Shown here: positions 12,401-27,400 of the stretch, in pieces | Position numbering within the stretch: the stretch's first letter is position 1 | Layout of the letters: every line of letters starts with the position of its first letter | Assembly: GCF_004027225.2 (NCBI RefSeq) | Contig: NC_046360.1 | Coordinates: 3,584,001 to 3,648,000, forward strand | Reading direction: 5' to 3' | Length of the DNA stretch: 64,000 nucleotides | Origin: Strigops habroptila | Lineage: Eukaryota > Chordata > Aves > Psittaciformes > Psittacidae | The notes under the pieces: model-generated | The model's database searches: none | What the model was told of the DNA's origin: nothing | What the model saw: the letters and a program-made list of their open reading frames with translations, nothing else | Made by a program: the position numbers and the translations under genes

Positions 12401-15400
12401 GCTGTAAGCAGCTTGGTTTGTAAATCACAGCCTTGGGAGAGTTTGATAGCATAGCTGAACTGGGTAGAACAAAGATGTCTCTGCTCCATTTTTGGAGTGG
12501 AACTTCTATCATGGATTACAGCTGATGTCTCAATTTTGAAGTTTTATTGAAGATCATCCAAACATCTAAATGAAGAGTTGAGCCAAAACTAGTTCTGGGA
12601 CATCTTTTACAGAGTATTAATGAGACAGGATCTACAAAGCATTTGAAGCAATAAATGGAGATTTGCACATCCTTAACCTTGTGTGTTACTTAGGCACCTG
12701 GGTGTTCCCTTGACTGGATTGTTCATTTAATAATGTCACAGACTTTCCTAACTTCAGGTATCTGTAGAATAAATGTTGGTTTATTGAATATAGATTTGTA
12801 TATTTTCTGTGACATCTTATTCACAATATTGATAATGCATTTAACAGAACTTAACATATGGCGCTGGGTTTAATGTTGTCGTGGGTACAATTCCTTCCCT
12901 GATGAGTGCCCTGAGAGCGGTGTGGATTATCTCACGGCATTACAACAAGGATGAACGGATGGTTCCCCTCATGGAACGGATTGCATGGGAAATTGCAGAA
13001 AGAGTGTATAAAGCTGTGGATTTACACACGCTGTTTAAGTAAGTACTGGATTTCTGTTTAACTAGGAGGTATTTATTAAAAGCTTTGCTTGTTTTACATG
13101 AAGTGCAGTAGGTCATCAAATAGGTCTCAGTGTTTTTCACTATCTATCTGAAGTTGTATTAGAAGGTCAAAAGTCGATTTATTTTGTAATTTTCATAAAT
13201 TACTGAATGAGCCCTGAAGAAATGGGTGCTTGTCCTCCTTTGTTTCGAAAGGAGATAAGTCAGTAAACCCAATAGAATTATAGTGGTAAAAAAGTGGCAT
13301 AAATTTCATCAAAATCAGTCCTGCAATAATATCTCCTTTCAGAATCAGTCACATTGAAAATTAAGACCTCACAGTTACAAGTTTTGCCTGGATCTTGTAT
13401 AATTAGAAGCTGCAAAACCAGGGTTTATTCATCTAGTTGAGATCTAATTTTCTATCTATAGTCTTTCTATCTATAGTATCGTAACTGTTCTGATTTGATT
13501 AATAGAGAAGATATAGCTGCTGCAAAAAAGAAAATAGCAGACGCCAAAAGCACTCTTCAGCGGTGGAGGGAATGTTATTTTGCTGTTCGTGCCCAAATTG
13601 AAGCATCAGGAAGAGAACCACGCTGGGAATTTGACCAAAAACGTTTATTTGGAAAAACAGATTATATGGCTTCAGTCTGTCAAGATCTGATTGAGGTTTT
13701 GCAGGTAGTAATATAGACAATAAATAAAGGGATTGTGTGAGCAACGTCTTACTCTGTAGAGCAGATTCTTTTGTAGTGTAGTTGTTGAATTGTTAACAGC
13801 CTTTAGTTTTGTGTTTGAGACCTGAGCAGTGCCTTTGATTCCAGCAAAGCTGCACTTAATGCTTGAGACAAAATAACTCTTCTCAATCTACTGTCGAGGA
13901 AGGATACTACTGTGTACGTTGCTGTTATGAACATACAGACCTGTAACAAGTGTTTCACAGATTTGCAGTTTTGATGGGTTGCTAGCTTAATGGTGTAAAA
14001 TAATCATTCAAATATACTATAATACAAAATTTGACCTATATGAATCAGTACATCAATTGCAGGAGAACATATGAATGGAGAGCTGCCGTGTTTAGGATAA
14101 TTTAAGTCTTTATGAAATGTAAATCACAGCAGGAATTGATCATTCTCTGAGCTGGTTTGGTTTATTTTAAGGAAATAACATCAGAAAGATGTGTTAAATG
14201 GCAGAACCCCCCCCACCATTAAAGTAAAGCTTTCTGGTTTGCTCTTGTGAATTAACAGGTCACTGAAGAGTTTTACAATATATTTGGTCCTGAACTGAAA
14301 GCTGTCACAGGGAATCCAAACCATGTTGATGATCTGCTGACAAGAGTAAATGAACTAACTAGGCCTATTGAAGAACTGTCTTTTGACCCTTTTAGCATCA
14401 AAAGTGCACGTGGCTGGAAATCAGTAATGGAAGATTTTAGAGAAGAAGTTCTAGTAAGTACTATATACTGTGATTCCCCCTGTTACTTCCTATCTACACA
14501 GTCCTTCTAGAATAGCAACATTTTCACTTAAAGACAATGTAAGTTTGCAAAAGAAAAGAATCTATGAATAAATACATAAATGAAAATTCGAGGAATTTGA
14601 CCAGTTTTTTAAGTCAGTGTCCTGTTTCCAAACTGGTTTTGTTTATAATTTCACTTTATCTTGAAAATGGTGAAGCACATTTCTGTTCATTGGCAGAATG
14701 GCTGCAGCATGAACAGAGGATCCCCATGACCTCCCTGTGCTCATGTGCTGACATGTCTCAGTCAAGTCCTACCAAGAAATAAAACTTTCTTTTCTGGATT
14801 CATTCAGTCCTTCACCCCTCAGCTAAGAATACCCACAGTGTATAAAGTATTGCAGTGGTTTTTGTGATTTATATACCTGTTATCAGACACACTGATAGAC
14901 ATTCATTTCCTGCAGCTTACTGGAAAGCCATCAGTTTATTAGTAATTTATAAGACAAAACATAGTAATGATATGCTTGACCACTGTTATAGACAAGTATT
15001 TTCATTTTGCCTTCCTTCCTTGGTTTTGCAATAAGAACCTCTACATAATAGGATTTCTTGGCCGCCTTGTTTAGGTTATTGAAGAAGAGACCAAATACTT
15101 TATTGACGAATCTTTTAAGACCCTTCGATCAGCAGAAGCTGCATTTGACATCCTGTTAAACTTGAAACACATCCGCTCTCGTGAAGCCATCAGTAAGCAG
15201 ATGATGATGAAGTTCAATGATATTTTGGACCAATACTGTAAAGAGGTATTTAATTTGAAGATTTCTTATATAGTACATGAAACCCTTTACCTAGTCTAAA
15301 TAAGAAATCTGTGTATATGTCTAAATACCTGTATAATGTCATTTACTATCAGAAAGACTGAGAAGTTTTACAAAATAAACAGAATTGCTTTCACTTTTGG

Positions 15401-18400
15401 GAGCCTATTGGCGAATCAGTGTGGTTAAGTTGCTGAAATGGATGTGCATATCTGTGTATGGGAACCAAAAGGTATTTACATGTACTGTGAATGCAGCAAG
15501 GCTTGGGGCTATTCTCTTACCTTGTGCACAGCAGTTCCACAGCGGTCCTTCCTGAGGAAACACATCTTTCATACCCTGCAGCTTTCTTGTGATGGACAAG
15601 TTCATAGTGTGACCAAAAGGTGTCAGAGATAACCATGAAGGCAGAAATAATTTCTGTCATGTTGAAGCCTGTTTGTTGGAAAGCTTTTCACATCATACCA
15701 TTTTTCTTGATATTTCAAAGAACCTAGAGTTAATAAAATATAATCTTAGAGAAAACACTGCCACAATAGCAGTTCCATAAGATGCAGAAAGGAAGACATT
15801 CTCTCTAATACAATTAATACAAACAAGAGATGCATGAAAAGAAATAAAAAGGAATTGTTTTTATCGTGCTGCTGGAATTAGCTTCAGAGTTTGTGCAGGT
15901 TATATACTGACCATGGACAAGCAAGTGGAGAAATGGTTCTTTGCAATATTTTATTCTCTTCTAGGTTGAAAGCATTAACCAAATCTTTGTTGAGAACCTC
16001 AAGGACCCACCTTTGTACAAGAATCATCCTCCAGTGGCTGGAGCAATATACTGGTCCCGATCCCTTTTCTATCGGATCAAACACACTATTATTCGATTTC
16101 AGGAAGTTGAGGAGTTGCTTGCTAGTGAACGTGGGAAGGAGGTATGTTGGTTCTTTTGAGATTTAATGAAGGAAGAAATCCTTTCTTCATACCCTTCTTC
16201 TCAAGATATGAAATTGCTCTTAGCGAGGTGGAGTTTCAAGAATGTCTTTGCACACAGCAAGACATGTTAGACATTAAAGCTGATTGGGACCTTCCCACTG
16301 TTTCCCAGAGAGACAGTGACAGAATCAATGACAGAATTCTCCATCACGAGCATTAATTACAAGCATTACGTGCCCTCTTCTTTGATAAAAAAGAGAAACC
16401 ATACTGAGACACCATATTAAGACAGGTTACTTGAACATTTGTTGTGGTCTTTAAAATGAGTTTTTCCTTTCTAGGTAAAACAAATATATCTTCAAGTGGC
16501 CAAGAAGATGAAAGAGTATGAAGATCAAAAATATAGTCAGTGGAGAGATGGGACAGAACATGTACTCCCACCCTTACTGAAAAATTCTCTGCTGACTGTC
16601 AGCATTGATGGGGCTGCAACCAATGTTAATCCAGAGACTTTTGAGCAGGTGAGATATAAGAAGATAGCGAACCAGACTTCTCTGCAGGGGAGAACTGAAA
16701 CCTGTCTGATGGTCAGTGAGATTTTTCTAGGAATAATATTTTAAATACAGTTTTTGAAAGGAAAACTTCAAAAGTTCTGAGCTCAGAATTGTTTGTGGTC
16801 CTTTATAAGACATAGTGGCTGAATGACCTGGCAAATGGATGATGTTGTTTCTCTCTGTGCTCTTCTGTTAATTTTGGGGTTTTGGTGCAACATCTTTGGG
16901 ACATTACAACAAAACTTGGGACTGAAGTTAGTTAGAGGGAGGGAGGTAGGTAGGTAGTGGTAGTTTCCCAGCAGAGATCATGCAGAGTCCTGTTCTAACT
17001 AAACTTTTGTCTGACTGTGAACTTCCACTGGGATTTCTGTTGTAGCTGGTTGCAGCAGTATGTAAACGGGTGATTTGGTTTGTTTCTTGAAATGAGCTTT
17101 CACTGAAGAGGTAGTTGTGTATTATTTCTGGAACTAGAATGCTGAGGCTGCTATTGAAATGTAAAGGCATTTCCACAAGCTCTGAGTGTCAGCCATGCTG
17201 AATTTTACATACCACCTTATCAGGTGTCTCCGAGAGCTAATCTTCTCCTTGCATTCTAACAGTTTGGTGTTCCTCTCCTTTCTGCTGCTTTTTCTTGTGT
17301 TGTAGAGCTCTGTAAAAGAGGAGCCTGTCACAAAGAAAAGTGTCCACTTCATAGTGAATTTTTCTCCCTTAATCCAAGAGATTATCGTTGAAACAAAGTA
17401 CATGGAACAACTTGGGCTTCCAGTCCCAGAAATAGCAAGATACGTGGCATTACAGGAAGACAAGTATCTTAGGTAAGGCTGTAACAGAGTATCTGCTCGC
17501 ATACAGGCTTATGGCAGTGTTTCAAGTGATTTTACTCCAAATCAGAATGGGCCCTGAGTCATCAAATTTGGAAGTATGAGAGCTCTTAGTGACTTTTTTA
17601 AAGGCTAAAATTTCTAATGACCATGTTGCACTTATCAGCTTTTCTCTGGCACTGCCTGCATCCTTTACCCTGTAGGACTATGTTACACAAATTACCCTCT
17701 TATTAAAATTGGAGGAAAATCAAGAAAAGTAATTTGTTTTGCAATGATTGTTAGTGTCATTTCAATTTCAGCTTACACTTAAATTCACTGCTGGTTTCTT
17801 GTACAGCCTCAGATAAGTCACTTTTGTCCACATTCTCACAGGCAGTTGGCACACAAGTGTGCTGATAAGAGCCCTAACTGGATTTTAAAGTTCACCTGTT
17901 GAGTTCACTTCTGTGCTTCAAAGTGAAGCTGTCTCAAAAGCTTTTTCTGAGTTGGGGCAGGAGAGGTTTGTCTGGCTGCTGTAGGAGCCATATGAAATTT
18001 TCCCTTTTGTTTTCAACAGAAAATTAATTACATTTATAATCAATATATATTCTAGTGGTTATTTCTGCAGGTTTTGCTTTATGTGGAAGTCTGGAGGGAA
18101 TGATGGAAGTCATCTGCTCTTTGATCTGAATTCCGAGCTGTATTTCCAGAAAATCATGAGTTTTGTTTTGTTGTTGCTACACTCCTTAGGTATACAGACA
18201 GATTGCAAAACATGCTGGATCAGTATCGCAGATTAATGGAAACACTGAATGAAGCAGAAACCAAACTTCTTGATGACCATATTAAAAAACTCTGGGAAGT
18301 ATTCAAATCAGGGCACAGTAGACTCAATTGGAACTCCTTAGGTAACGGAGATACTATTTTTAAAGGCTGTAGATACTGATTTTCAGTTTAAAAATCTCTT

Positions 18401-21400
18401 CAATTCTGCAGTCTATTTTTTATACTGTGTGACAGCAATGTATCCCTGAATGGTACATCCTATTGCCATGGTCAGAGTCAGAATAGTAGGTTAGACAAAC
18501 TCTGATCCAGGAGGGTATTTCTATGTTTTTATTATATTTAAAACACTGAGTGGAAATGGACCGAGACCCTTAGGTAATAGCTATAAGGGAGGTAGATGAA
18601 GGATTAGATGAGAGATCATGTAATCTATCTTTCTGCAGAGCATCAGTTCATTCTTAGAGAAAAAAACGCATCAGGTTGTGGTGAATTATTTGTTAAAAGA
18701 AAGGTTGTGATTTATTTCAAGGAATTGGTGACTTTATTTTCCGATGCACACAAGCCGTCAGGATGTTTGAAACGCTTGTCCATCAGATTCATAATATTTC
18801 TGAAGACATAAGCAACAGACTTCACTTCATAGAATCAAGCAATCTATTTAAGTTTCCACTTTCAAAAAATGGTGGTAAACTTCCTGGTAAGTCTTTCTAT
18901 TTTCATTTCCAAGCTCTGTGATGTTTTATCTCGCTCTGTCTGCTAATTTGTGTTTTTAGTTGCTATGAGGAACCCTTTTAAGTGTTATCAAAAGTAGTTA
19001 CAGTAGCATTTCATAGTGTACCAGGGGAAGCACAAGCAGAGCCTCAGTACCCTAAAGCTGATGGTGTCAATGAGAGAAACGTAGAGATGAGCATACAATA
19101 AGATAATTTGGCTTATGTCTACCTTGCTTTTGGTCACTTCCCCCCTAGTTTTCCTTTGATTTCATTTTCCTTCTTGCACACAGTAGTGTAGTCTTAGAGC
19201 TACAATCTGCATGGAATGTCAGCTCCCTCTGGGCTGTCTGAACCAAACTTGTTTCCTCAAATGGAAATTGCAGTGAGGTGATTGTCCCGCAGGTCTTCCT
19301 GTCACTTGAGTGAACGGGTGATGGTTCAAATTTCTTGCAATGCTTTGTAAATCTTACAAAGGTTACTTTCACATCTAATGGTTGTTATTAAATAATTGAA
19401 TCCATTTTAAATCAGAGGGCTGAAATATTAATAAATGAAGCATTAATAAGTGAAGATATTTTTTATCAGGATACAAGATCAATTTCCTGTTCACAAATCA
19501 AGCCCAGCTCATTATTCCAGCATGCAAGTCTATTAGGTCTTTTGCAGTTAAAAATACTATTTTTTGTATCTTTTGCAGAAGCAAGGGAATTTTTTGAGTA
19601 TGTTACATGTGAAAGAGCAAAAGATGTGGCACATATGGTTAGAAAATATTCTACAATATCACAATTGCTAATAAAAGTGGAAGGACGAGTCACCAACACG
19701 AGCAGTGGCAAATCTCCAAAATTAACTTCCTATTATGCGTACTGGGAAAACAGAATTTATCAGGTGTTGACACAGTTAATTGTGAAGTAAGTCAGTTGTT
19801 TGCTTTAATGGATTTTCAGTCTTTCATGTTCAGGTTTTTCTGCCTGTGTTGATCAGTATGTATACTGATACTCCGTTTGAACACCTCCGTGGTTTGCAGT
19901 TGGAGATAGATTTGTATTTGTACTGTTTTCCCCTGTGAAGAATGTAGAACTGATAACAAGCTACAGGAGAAACCCAAAGCTTGCAGCCATTTCTTCTTCT
20001 TATGATCCATGTCTTTATCAGCTGGCCCATGCTCAGCTGTCTTCACTGCGCTTTGTTAGCTGGGCTCTTGCAATAGAGTTGACCATAGTCTCAGGGTCCT
20101 TTTGCACCAAGGTATCCTCATTCATTCCTTCCAATAGCTTCTTTTAGCTTGTCAAGCTTTTGCATTAAATCATTAGTGGGACAATTTTTCTCCAATACAC
20201 ATCAGTGTTTCCAGCTGAAATCAGTGATAATTGACTTCAAGCAGTTCTGCTTACATACCTAAGCACATACCTGATAACTGCAGTCTTTGTTGGGAATTTC
20301 CTCTGGGAGCAGCACCTGGTTATTACTGTCTTTGACATGATTTTTTTTCCTTTCCCAGGAATTTGCAGGCTTTTAATGCAGCAGTTCTTGCAAATGTGCC
20401 ACTGTTCCAAACAGAAGCTATTTTATCTGTTCCTGAGATAAGCTTGCAACCTAATGCCAATGAGATTGACAAAATGACCATACAGTGTATCCGAGACTGT
20501 GTTGAGGTCACTAAGGTGATTTTTGATAAAGATTTACTTGTTGCCAGAGTTTGCTTGTGATTATAACAAATGAATTAATCTTGCTTTATGTTTGGGCAAG
20601 CATAAATGTCAAAGGGAAGATTCATATTGCTTTATCTAGAGATCAAAACATCCTGTACATTGTTCTAATTTACAGACTGTCCTAATTTTACAAACTGATG
20701 ACAAAGGAAAAAAAATTGCCAGAAGTGCAATTTTTACTCAGGCAAGATTATTTGTTACTTTTCAGCAGTTTTGCCACTGTAAGGACATGACTTGGTTCTA
20801 TAAATCAGCATACATCAGAAGGAAATACTTCTCAGATTGCACTACAATCTGAATCTAATGTTTCTTTCTGATGTACATACAAGCTGGTGGAATAAGGAAT
20901 GTAAGTACCCTTCACTATATCACAGCTCTCCTCAAAAGCAGCAGAAGAACAGATCAGAAAATGCTGGGAGAAGGGCATCAAGGGCACATTCGGGACAGCA
21001 GGTTTACAGCAGATGAAATATCTGGCTTGCTGGCAAAGATGTAGCAGTATTTCCCTGCATAAGTATGTTCACATTGAACTGCTTTCCAGAAAAGATGCCA
21101 AATATTGTGGCAATGTTCCTGCTTTGTGCTGATGGAAAAATGATTCCACATGTCACCTGAAAGGAATAAATTTAGATTAAGTGTCCCTTCCATGCTCAGA
21201 TTTGCTGTCCTGCTCCACTGCTGCATCCAGCCTGTTTTATCTAATACCTATTTCTCTCTGTCATGCTATACTGTTGCTCAGCAGAGATTTTAAAAGCAGA
21301 CTGAGTAATGCATGGAAAGGTTTTGTTAGGATTAAATTAACTCTTGAGCTTATGGGAAATGTAATCTCTTTTCTTGCTGCCAGAAAAACAATTGATTTGA

Positions 21401-24400
21401 GAAATCAATTTACACCACTTGCTACATAGTCTCCTAAATAATGGTGAATGTCTTCACTGAAAGGGTTGTCAAGCATTGGGACAGGCTGCCCAGGGAAGTG
21501 GTTGAGTAGATGTGGCATGTAGGGACATGATATAATGGTGGACTTGGCAGTGTTAGGCTTACTATTGGATTCGATGATCTTAAAGGTCTTTTCCAGCCTA
21601 AATGATTCTAAGAATCTATGAATGATTGACTAAAATTACTCTCTACAAAGTAACTTTTTCAACCCTGTCTGAAAACTCCAGCGCTTTGTACGATGGATGC
21701 ATGGTACATGTATTGAATGCCCTCCTCAGCACATTGAGGAAGATGAAGTTATCACTTTCAGCTTTTACACCGATGTCTCCCAGAACCCTCTGATAATCGA
21801 ACAGGCTGTTCTCATCGCTCAGAATGTCCGCAAACTCCTGTCTTCTCTCAGCAAGTATTTAAACCAATGGAAGAGGTACCACCTGCTGTGGAAATTGGAC
21901 AAAGACGTAGCCATGGAGAAGTTAGCTGCAGAAAAGCCTGCTTGTGTCACCTTTGATGAACAGTTTCAGTACTATTTGAAGATAGCTCAAGAAGTGACTC
22001 AACAGCCCATGATGAAAGATGAACAATGCATCAGGCTTCAGCTGGCTCCTTTGGCCTGCACAGTGGAGGAGAATGCTAGAGGCTGGGCGATGTCGCTTGG
22101 AAAGTTGCTTAATGAGTCTGCAAGACAGGAACTCTTCAGTCTTGAGGAGGAGATTCAGGTAGGTGTTTTCAGCTTGGTTTTATTATCTTTATCACATGGA
22201 CTGAAAATGAATCTGCAAGATACTTACTTGTGCTTGACTCATCATTAGAATTCTGCCTAATTGCTTTGTCAGTGTTGCTTCTGGAAATTATTTTTACTTT
22301 TTACAGGGATTAACAGAGAATCTTAAGAGACCTCCTGATTCCCTGGAAGATCTCAAAATTGTCCTCGGTGCAATTGCCCAGATCAAAAGCGTGTCCTTCA
22401 AAGTGGAAGTGAAATATTTGGATATCTGGGAGAGATACCGAACTCTTGCAATGTACAATATTCCAGTAAGTGCATGTCTCATAAAACATTTCAAATTTGA
22501 GCTAGGGGCACAAATGCCTCTCATGTGAATGGATAATTGTTTTCCTCTTACGACATTTCACAGAATCACAGTATTGTTGAGGTTAGAAGGGATGCCTGGA
22601 GAATGTCTGCTCCTCAAAACAGCATCTCCACTTTAAAATGGACACATTGCATGTGTTTAAATCGGATTCAGATCACTTCAATGCTGATTTTATGTTTTGC
22701 ACATTTATAATGTGAGCACCTGTTCCTCTCTTTTTGGTGGCAAATTATTTCTTGTGAGACACGTGACTTGCTTTGTTTTAGGTAGCTAAAGAAGAGGAAG
22801 AGATGGCCAACGAGATTAAGGAAAAGTGGGAGACGCTCTTCTATGAAGCATTAGTAGTTGATCACAACCTTGGAGGCGTAAAAAAAACATTCACAAAGGT
22901 AACTTTTGTAATTAATGCTGAGGAGATTTAGAAATGGAAAGGAAAACCATTTAAACACCTTTCTCTTCAGATTACACAGCAACAAGTTGAGGACTTCAGC
23001 AAAGAGATAGAAGATTTCTTCCATAAATTCGTGTCCGCGGGGCCTGGTTCTGTTGGGGAAGATCTTGATAAAGGTAAATCGATTAATGTGTGAAAAGTGA
23101 TGTCTTAAAGATAGTACTAGTCTTCAGACAATTCCTCAAATGTTATATAAAACAAGGAAATTGGACTTTCCTGATTAACATACAAACTGATCAACCAGGA
23201 ATGTGAAATTTTTAGTGCTATAACTTGTACAGACTATGTGCAAATCCTGTCTTACTTATTCCTCGTGCTCCCTGGGATTGTTTATCTAGAAAAATTCTTC
23301 TCCTTTCCCAGGTTTGGAACTCATGGCCCGTTTTGAAAAAGAACTGGAAAAACTGGAAGATAGACGTCAGGAACTAGGCAGTATTGAGAAACTTTTTGAC
23401 TTGCCAGTTACAATGTACCCTGAGTTAATGAAAGCACAGAATGATGTGAAAGGTCTAAAGCAGGTCTATGAAATATATGCATTACAAAAAGTAAGTATTG
23501 CACTCTGAATACACAGATACACACATGAGCAAACATACAGAAAGGGTAGGGAGGAGAAGAAGAGGCTGCATTGTCCTCTATTTTTGATCAACCCTGCCCT
23601 TTGCATGAAATTAGCTGTGACCTGTAATTGACTGTCACCCTGAAATGGTTTTAATGATGTCAGTACAGGACTAATAATGTCTTATAGTGGATCAAACACA
23701 CACTCTTTTATCAGATAGGAACAGACCTCCCCCTGCCCCTAATAATTGTTGGGTGCATGAGTCTCCTGATCATTTCAGTGGAACTAGTTTTGGATACAGG
23801 ATGTGTACAAGTGACAGTGGGTATCTCAGGCTTTAACTCTTCTTAACTATTTTTAATAAGTTTTATTTTTCCAAAATTAAAATGCCCTGTAAAGTGTGCT
23901 TTTAAGTATGCTTTTCCTGTTCTCTGTATTTCCTTTTGATTGTTTCTTGTACAGCTGATTGTGTTTGGCTATGAATCTGTCTTGGACAGGAACCTGTCTC
24001 TTCCTCTATTACATCTACATCCTGACTGTGGTCTCTAGATCCTTCTGTAGTGGAAAGATTATTTTTATTGGTCAGAACTAAAAGGTAATATGATTTTTTA
24101 ACTCCTGATGACCTTGTTCTCAGGCAGCTAAAGATGAATGGTCTCAGACACTCTGGGTAGACCTCAATGTCCAGATTCTTCAGGAAGGAATTGAAGGCTT
24201 TCTTAAAACCTTTCGAAAGCTGCCCAGACAAGTACGTGGTATGCCAGTGGCCTTTCTCTTGGAATCCAGAATGAAGGCATTTCGAGACTCTGTTCCTTTG
24301 TTGCTTGATTTGAAAAATGAAGCTTTAAGAGAAAGGTTTGCTTCGATTTATTTAAATCCATTTTCTATAGAATCATAGAATCATAGAATAGTTGGGGTTG

Positions 24401-27400
24401 GAAAGGACCTTAAGATCATCTAGTTCCAACCTCCCTGCCATGGGGCAGGGACACCTCGCACTAAACCATGTTGCCCAAGAGTCCATCCAACCTGGCCTTG
24501 AACACCGCCAGGGATGGAGCATTCACAACCTCCCTGGGCAACCCATTCCAGTGCCTCACCACCCTCACTGTAAAGAACTTCTTCCTTATGTCTAATCTAA
24601 ACTTCCCCTGTTGAAGTTTGAAGCCATTACCCCTTTCTGCATAATGAACTTGTGTAATAGCATGCAAGGTGACTACAATGACTAGGATTCTTTGTGTGTT
24701 CAATATACTGGTTCTTGTTTAAACAGTAGCGTGCTAAACGTGGTTTCATTATTACATATTAAATCACAGCTGCTTTCATTTTTACTGTATCATGGTGGTT
24801 GGTACACTTGTTGATGTGTCAATTTCAAACAGGCATTGGCAAGAACTTATGGAGCAAACAGGAATACATTTTGAAATGACAACAGAAACATTCACTTTGG
24901 AGAATATGTTCGCTATGGAACTTCACAGATACTCAGATGTTATCAGTGAAATAGTTGGAAGTGCTGTTAAGGAACTTGGCATTGAGAAGGTAATGTGAAA
25001 AATCAGAATAAAACTAAAAAGACATAGATGACAACAGTCTCAAAAATGTTTGAGATTTTTATATTGACATGATAGCATGTTCAGCCTTCTTCAGGGAGCT
25101 GCTATGGTGTAACTGATGGCAACTAAGATCATTAGCTCTGTTAATAAGCTACCACATGGCACAGACTTGTAGCTATCTTGCCTTTGGCAGCAGTATATTG
25201 GGCTTCTGTTACCACAATAAGCAAGTTTGGCCTGTGAAAAAGGATCTGGAGAAGGATCCATTCTGTTGCCATCATCATGTTTTGAAATAGACCCTTCTTA
25301 ATAATCAGAGTTAGAAAATCTGTGCGAAAATTTTGCTGAATTGTTTCATTTTTATGCTAAGATTATAGTTCTCTAGGTTTTGGAGACTGAAACATGCATC
25401 TTTTTATGCTCACATGCAGGGTGTGAAGGAAATAACAGAAACATGGGAAAACATGAAATTCACTGTACAAGAGTACTTCAAAGGCACTGAGAAGCGAGGC
25501 TTTATTCTGGGCTCTGTAGATGAAATTTCAGAGACTCTTGATGACAACAATGTCAATCTTCAGAGTATTTTGGGCAGTCGATTTGTGGGTCCTTTCCTTT
25601 CAACTGTTCACCACTGGGAAAAAACTCTGTCATTGATTGGGGAAGTAATTGAGGTAGGGAAGAAAATACTGGACTAAATAAGGAATGTGTATGACTTATA
25701 ATCAGGGTTTCCTACTGCACTCTTTTCTCTGACAGCAACATTTGATTCTTAGATCTGGATGGCGGTTCAGAGAAAATGGATGTACCTGGAGAGCATCTTT
25801 ATTGGTGGAGATATCAGATCACAGCTTCAAGAGGAAGCCAAAATATTTGACAGCGTGGACAGCTTGTTTAAAAAGGCAAGTAATTGACTTGTCTTGTGAT
25901 CAGCATTACTGTTTAGTGCATTTTGCTTCCAAAGTTTGCTATAGTCTTCTGTGTCATTTGTAACACTGAGAATGGTATGTTGTAATGAATTGAGTATGAG
26001 TTTTGGGAACTCAGATATATGCTTATGCTTGCATGACTTGGGATACAGGCTCCTGCTTTTAGAATAGCATCTCCATGCTCTCAGCTTTGAAAGCGTACTA
26101 TCTCCATGTTTGCATACCACAGCGCAGCAATAGGAAAACATACTTAAAACTCCATTTCACTTCTGTAAGAACCTACACTGCTTGTGCTGCTTATGTGCTT
26201 TTTCACTAGTTAAATATAATTTAGTATAATCTATTGCTCTTCAGTATTTTCTAAACTTTCTTTTCTCCCTATGTAGATAATGGATGAAACTGTAAAAGAC
26301 CCAACAATAAAAACATGCTGTGAAGCCCCAAATCGTCTGTCAGACCTCTATCATATAAATGATGTGCTGGAGAAATGTCAGAAAAGCTTGAATGATTACT
26401 TGGATTCCAAGCGAAATGCTTTCCCAAGATTTTTCTTTATATCTGACGAGGAGTTGCTTAGTATCCTTGGCAGCAGTAACCCGCTTTGTGTCCAGGAACA
26501 TATGATAAAGGTACAATGTCTGTCTGCTCACAGTGCCTTGTGGTGCTTTAAAAAGTTTAACAGACTATACTGTACATGCTGTTAAGGGTGTGCTAATATT
26601 TATTGCATAGAAAGAGCATCCTGACAGCATCTTGAATAAGCTTCTGAATAGCCAAATCAGATCTGATCGATTGACTCTTCTTGCTCTTATAATGCCCAGT
26701 AGCAGTTAGGGGAGAGGAAGGTTGGTAAAGGAGCATTCAAGATACCCCCAAATGATCAGTCATTATAGAACCTTCTTGTAGCTCTTGATCTTTATTTTCT
26801 GGGAAAAAAAAATCAATGGGCCAAGTCATCTTGCTTGCTCTGCAGTTGATACATCAGCATACATATATCAGCATTTGTATTTGATTACTTAGGAGTCATT
26901 TCCCTTTAGAGTCCATGGAAATTTTCTTTCGTGCTTGAACGTGGGCTAGACACACTTACATCTTTGAAGCTTTATTTCTAAAATGCCAGTGAATTTCCCT
27001 GTTGGTGCATTTCAGATGTATGATAACATAGCCTCCCTGAGGTTTGAGGATGGTGATAATGATAAGAAAATTGCAGCAGCCATGATTTCTGCTGAGGGGG
27101 AGGTGATGGAGTTCCGGAAGGTTGTACCTGCAGAAGGCAGAGTGGAGAACTGGATGACAGCAGTGCTGGAAGAGATGAGACGAACAAACAGACGCCTGAC
27201 TAAGGAAGCTATTTTTCGATACTGTGAAGACAGAAGCAGGTGAAACAATCAGGGTCAAGAATAACACGAATACCTCATATTATAATGAACCTGAGCCATA
27301 AGGAAGAATCAAGACTTAATTTTTCAATGTTTTAAACAATTTAGCCTGTATTTCTGTATGTGGAGGGTGATGAATACATGCAAATGCAATATTTTAACTG

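Noticed and set aside
24461-24703. Minus-strand 80-codon frame
   Set aside because: It is the remnant C-terminus of the CR1 reverse-transcriptase frame inside the repeat at 24367-24640, not a host gene.
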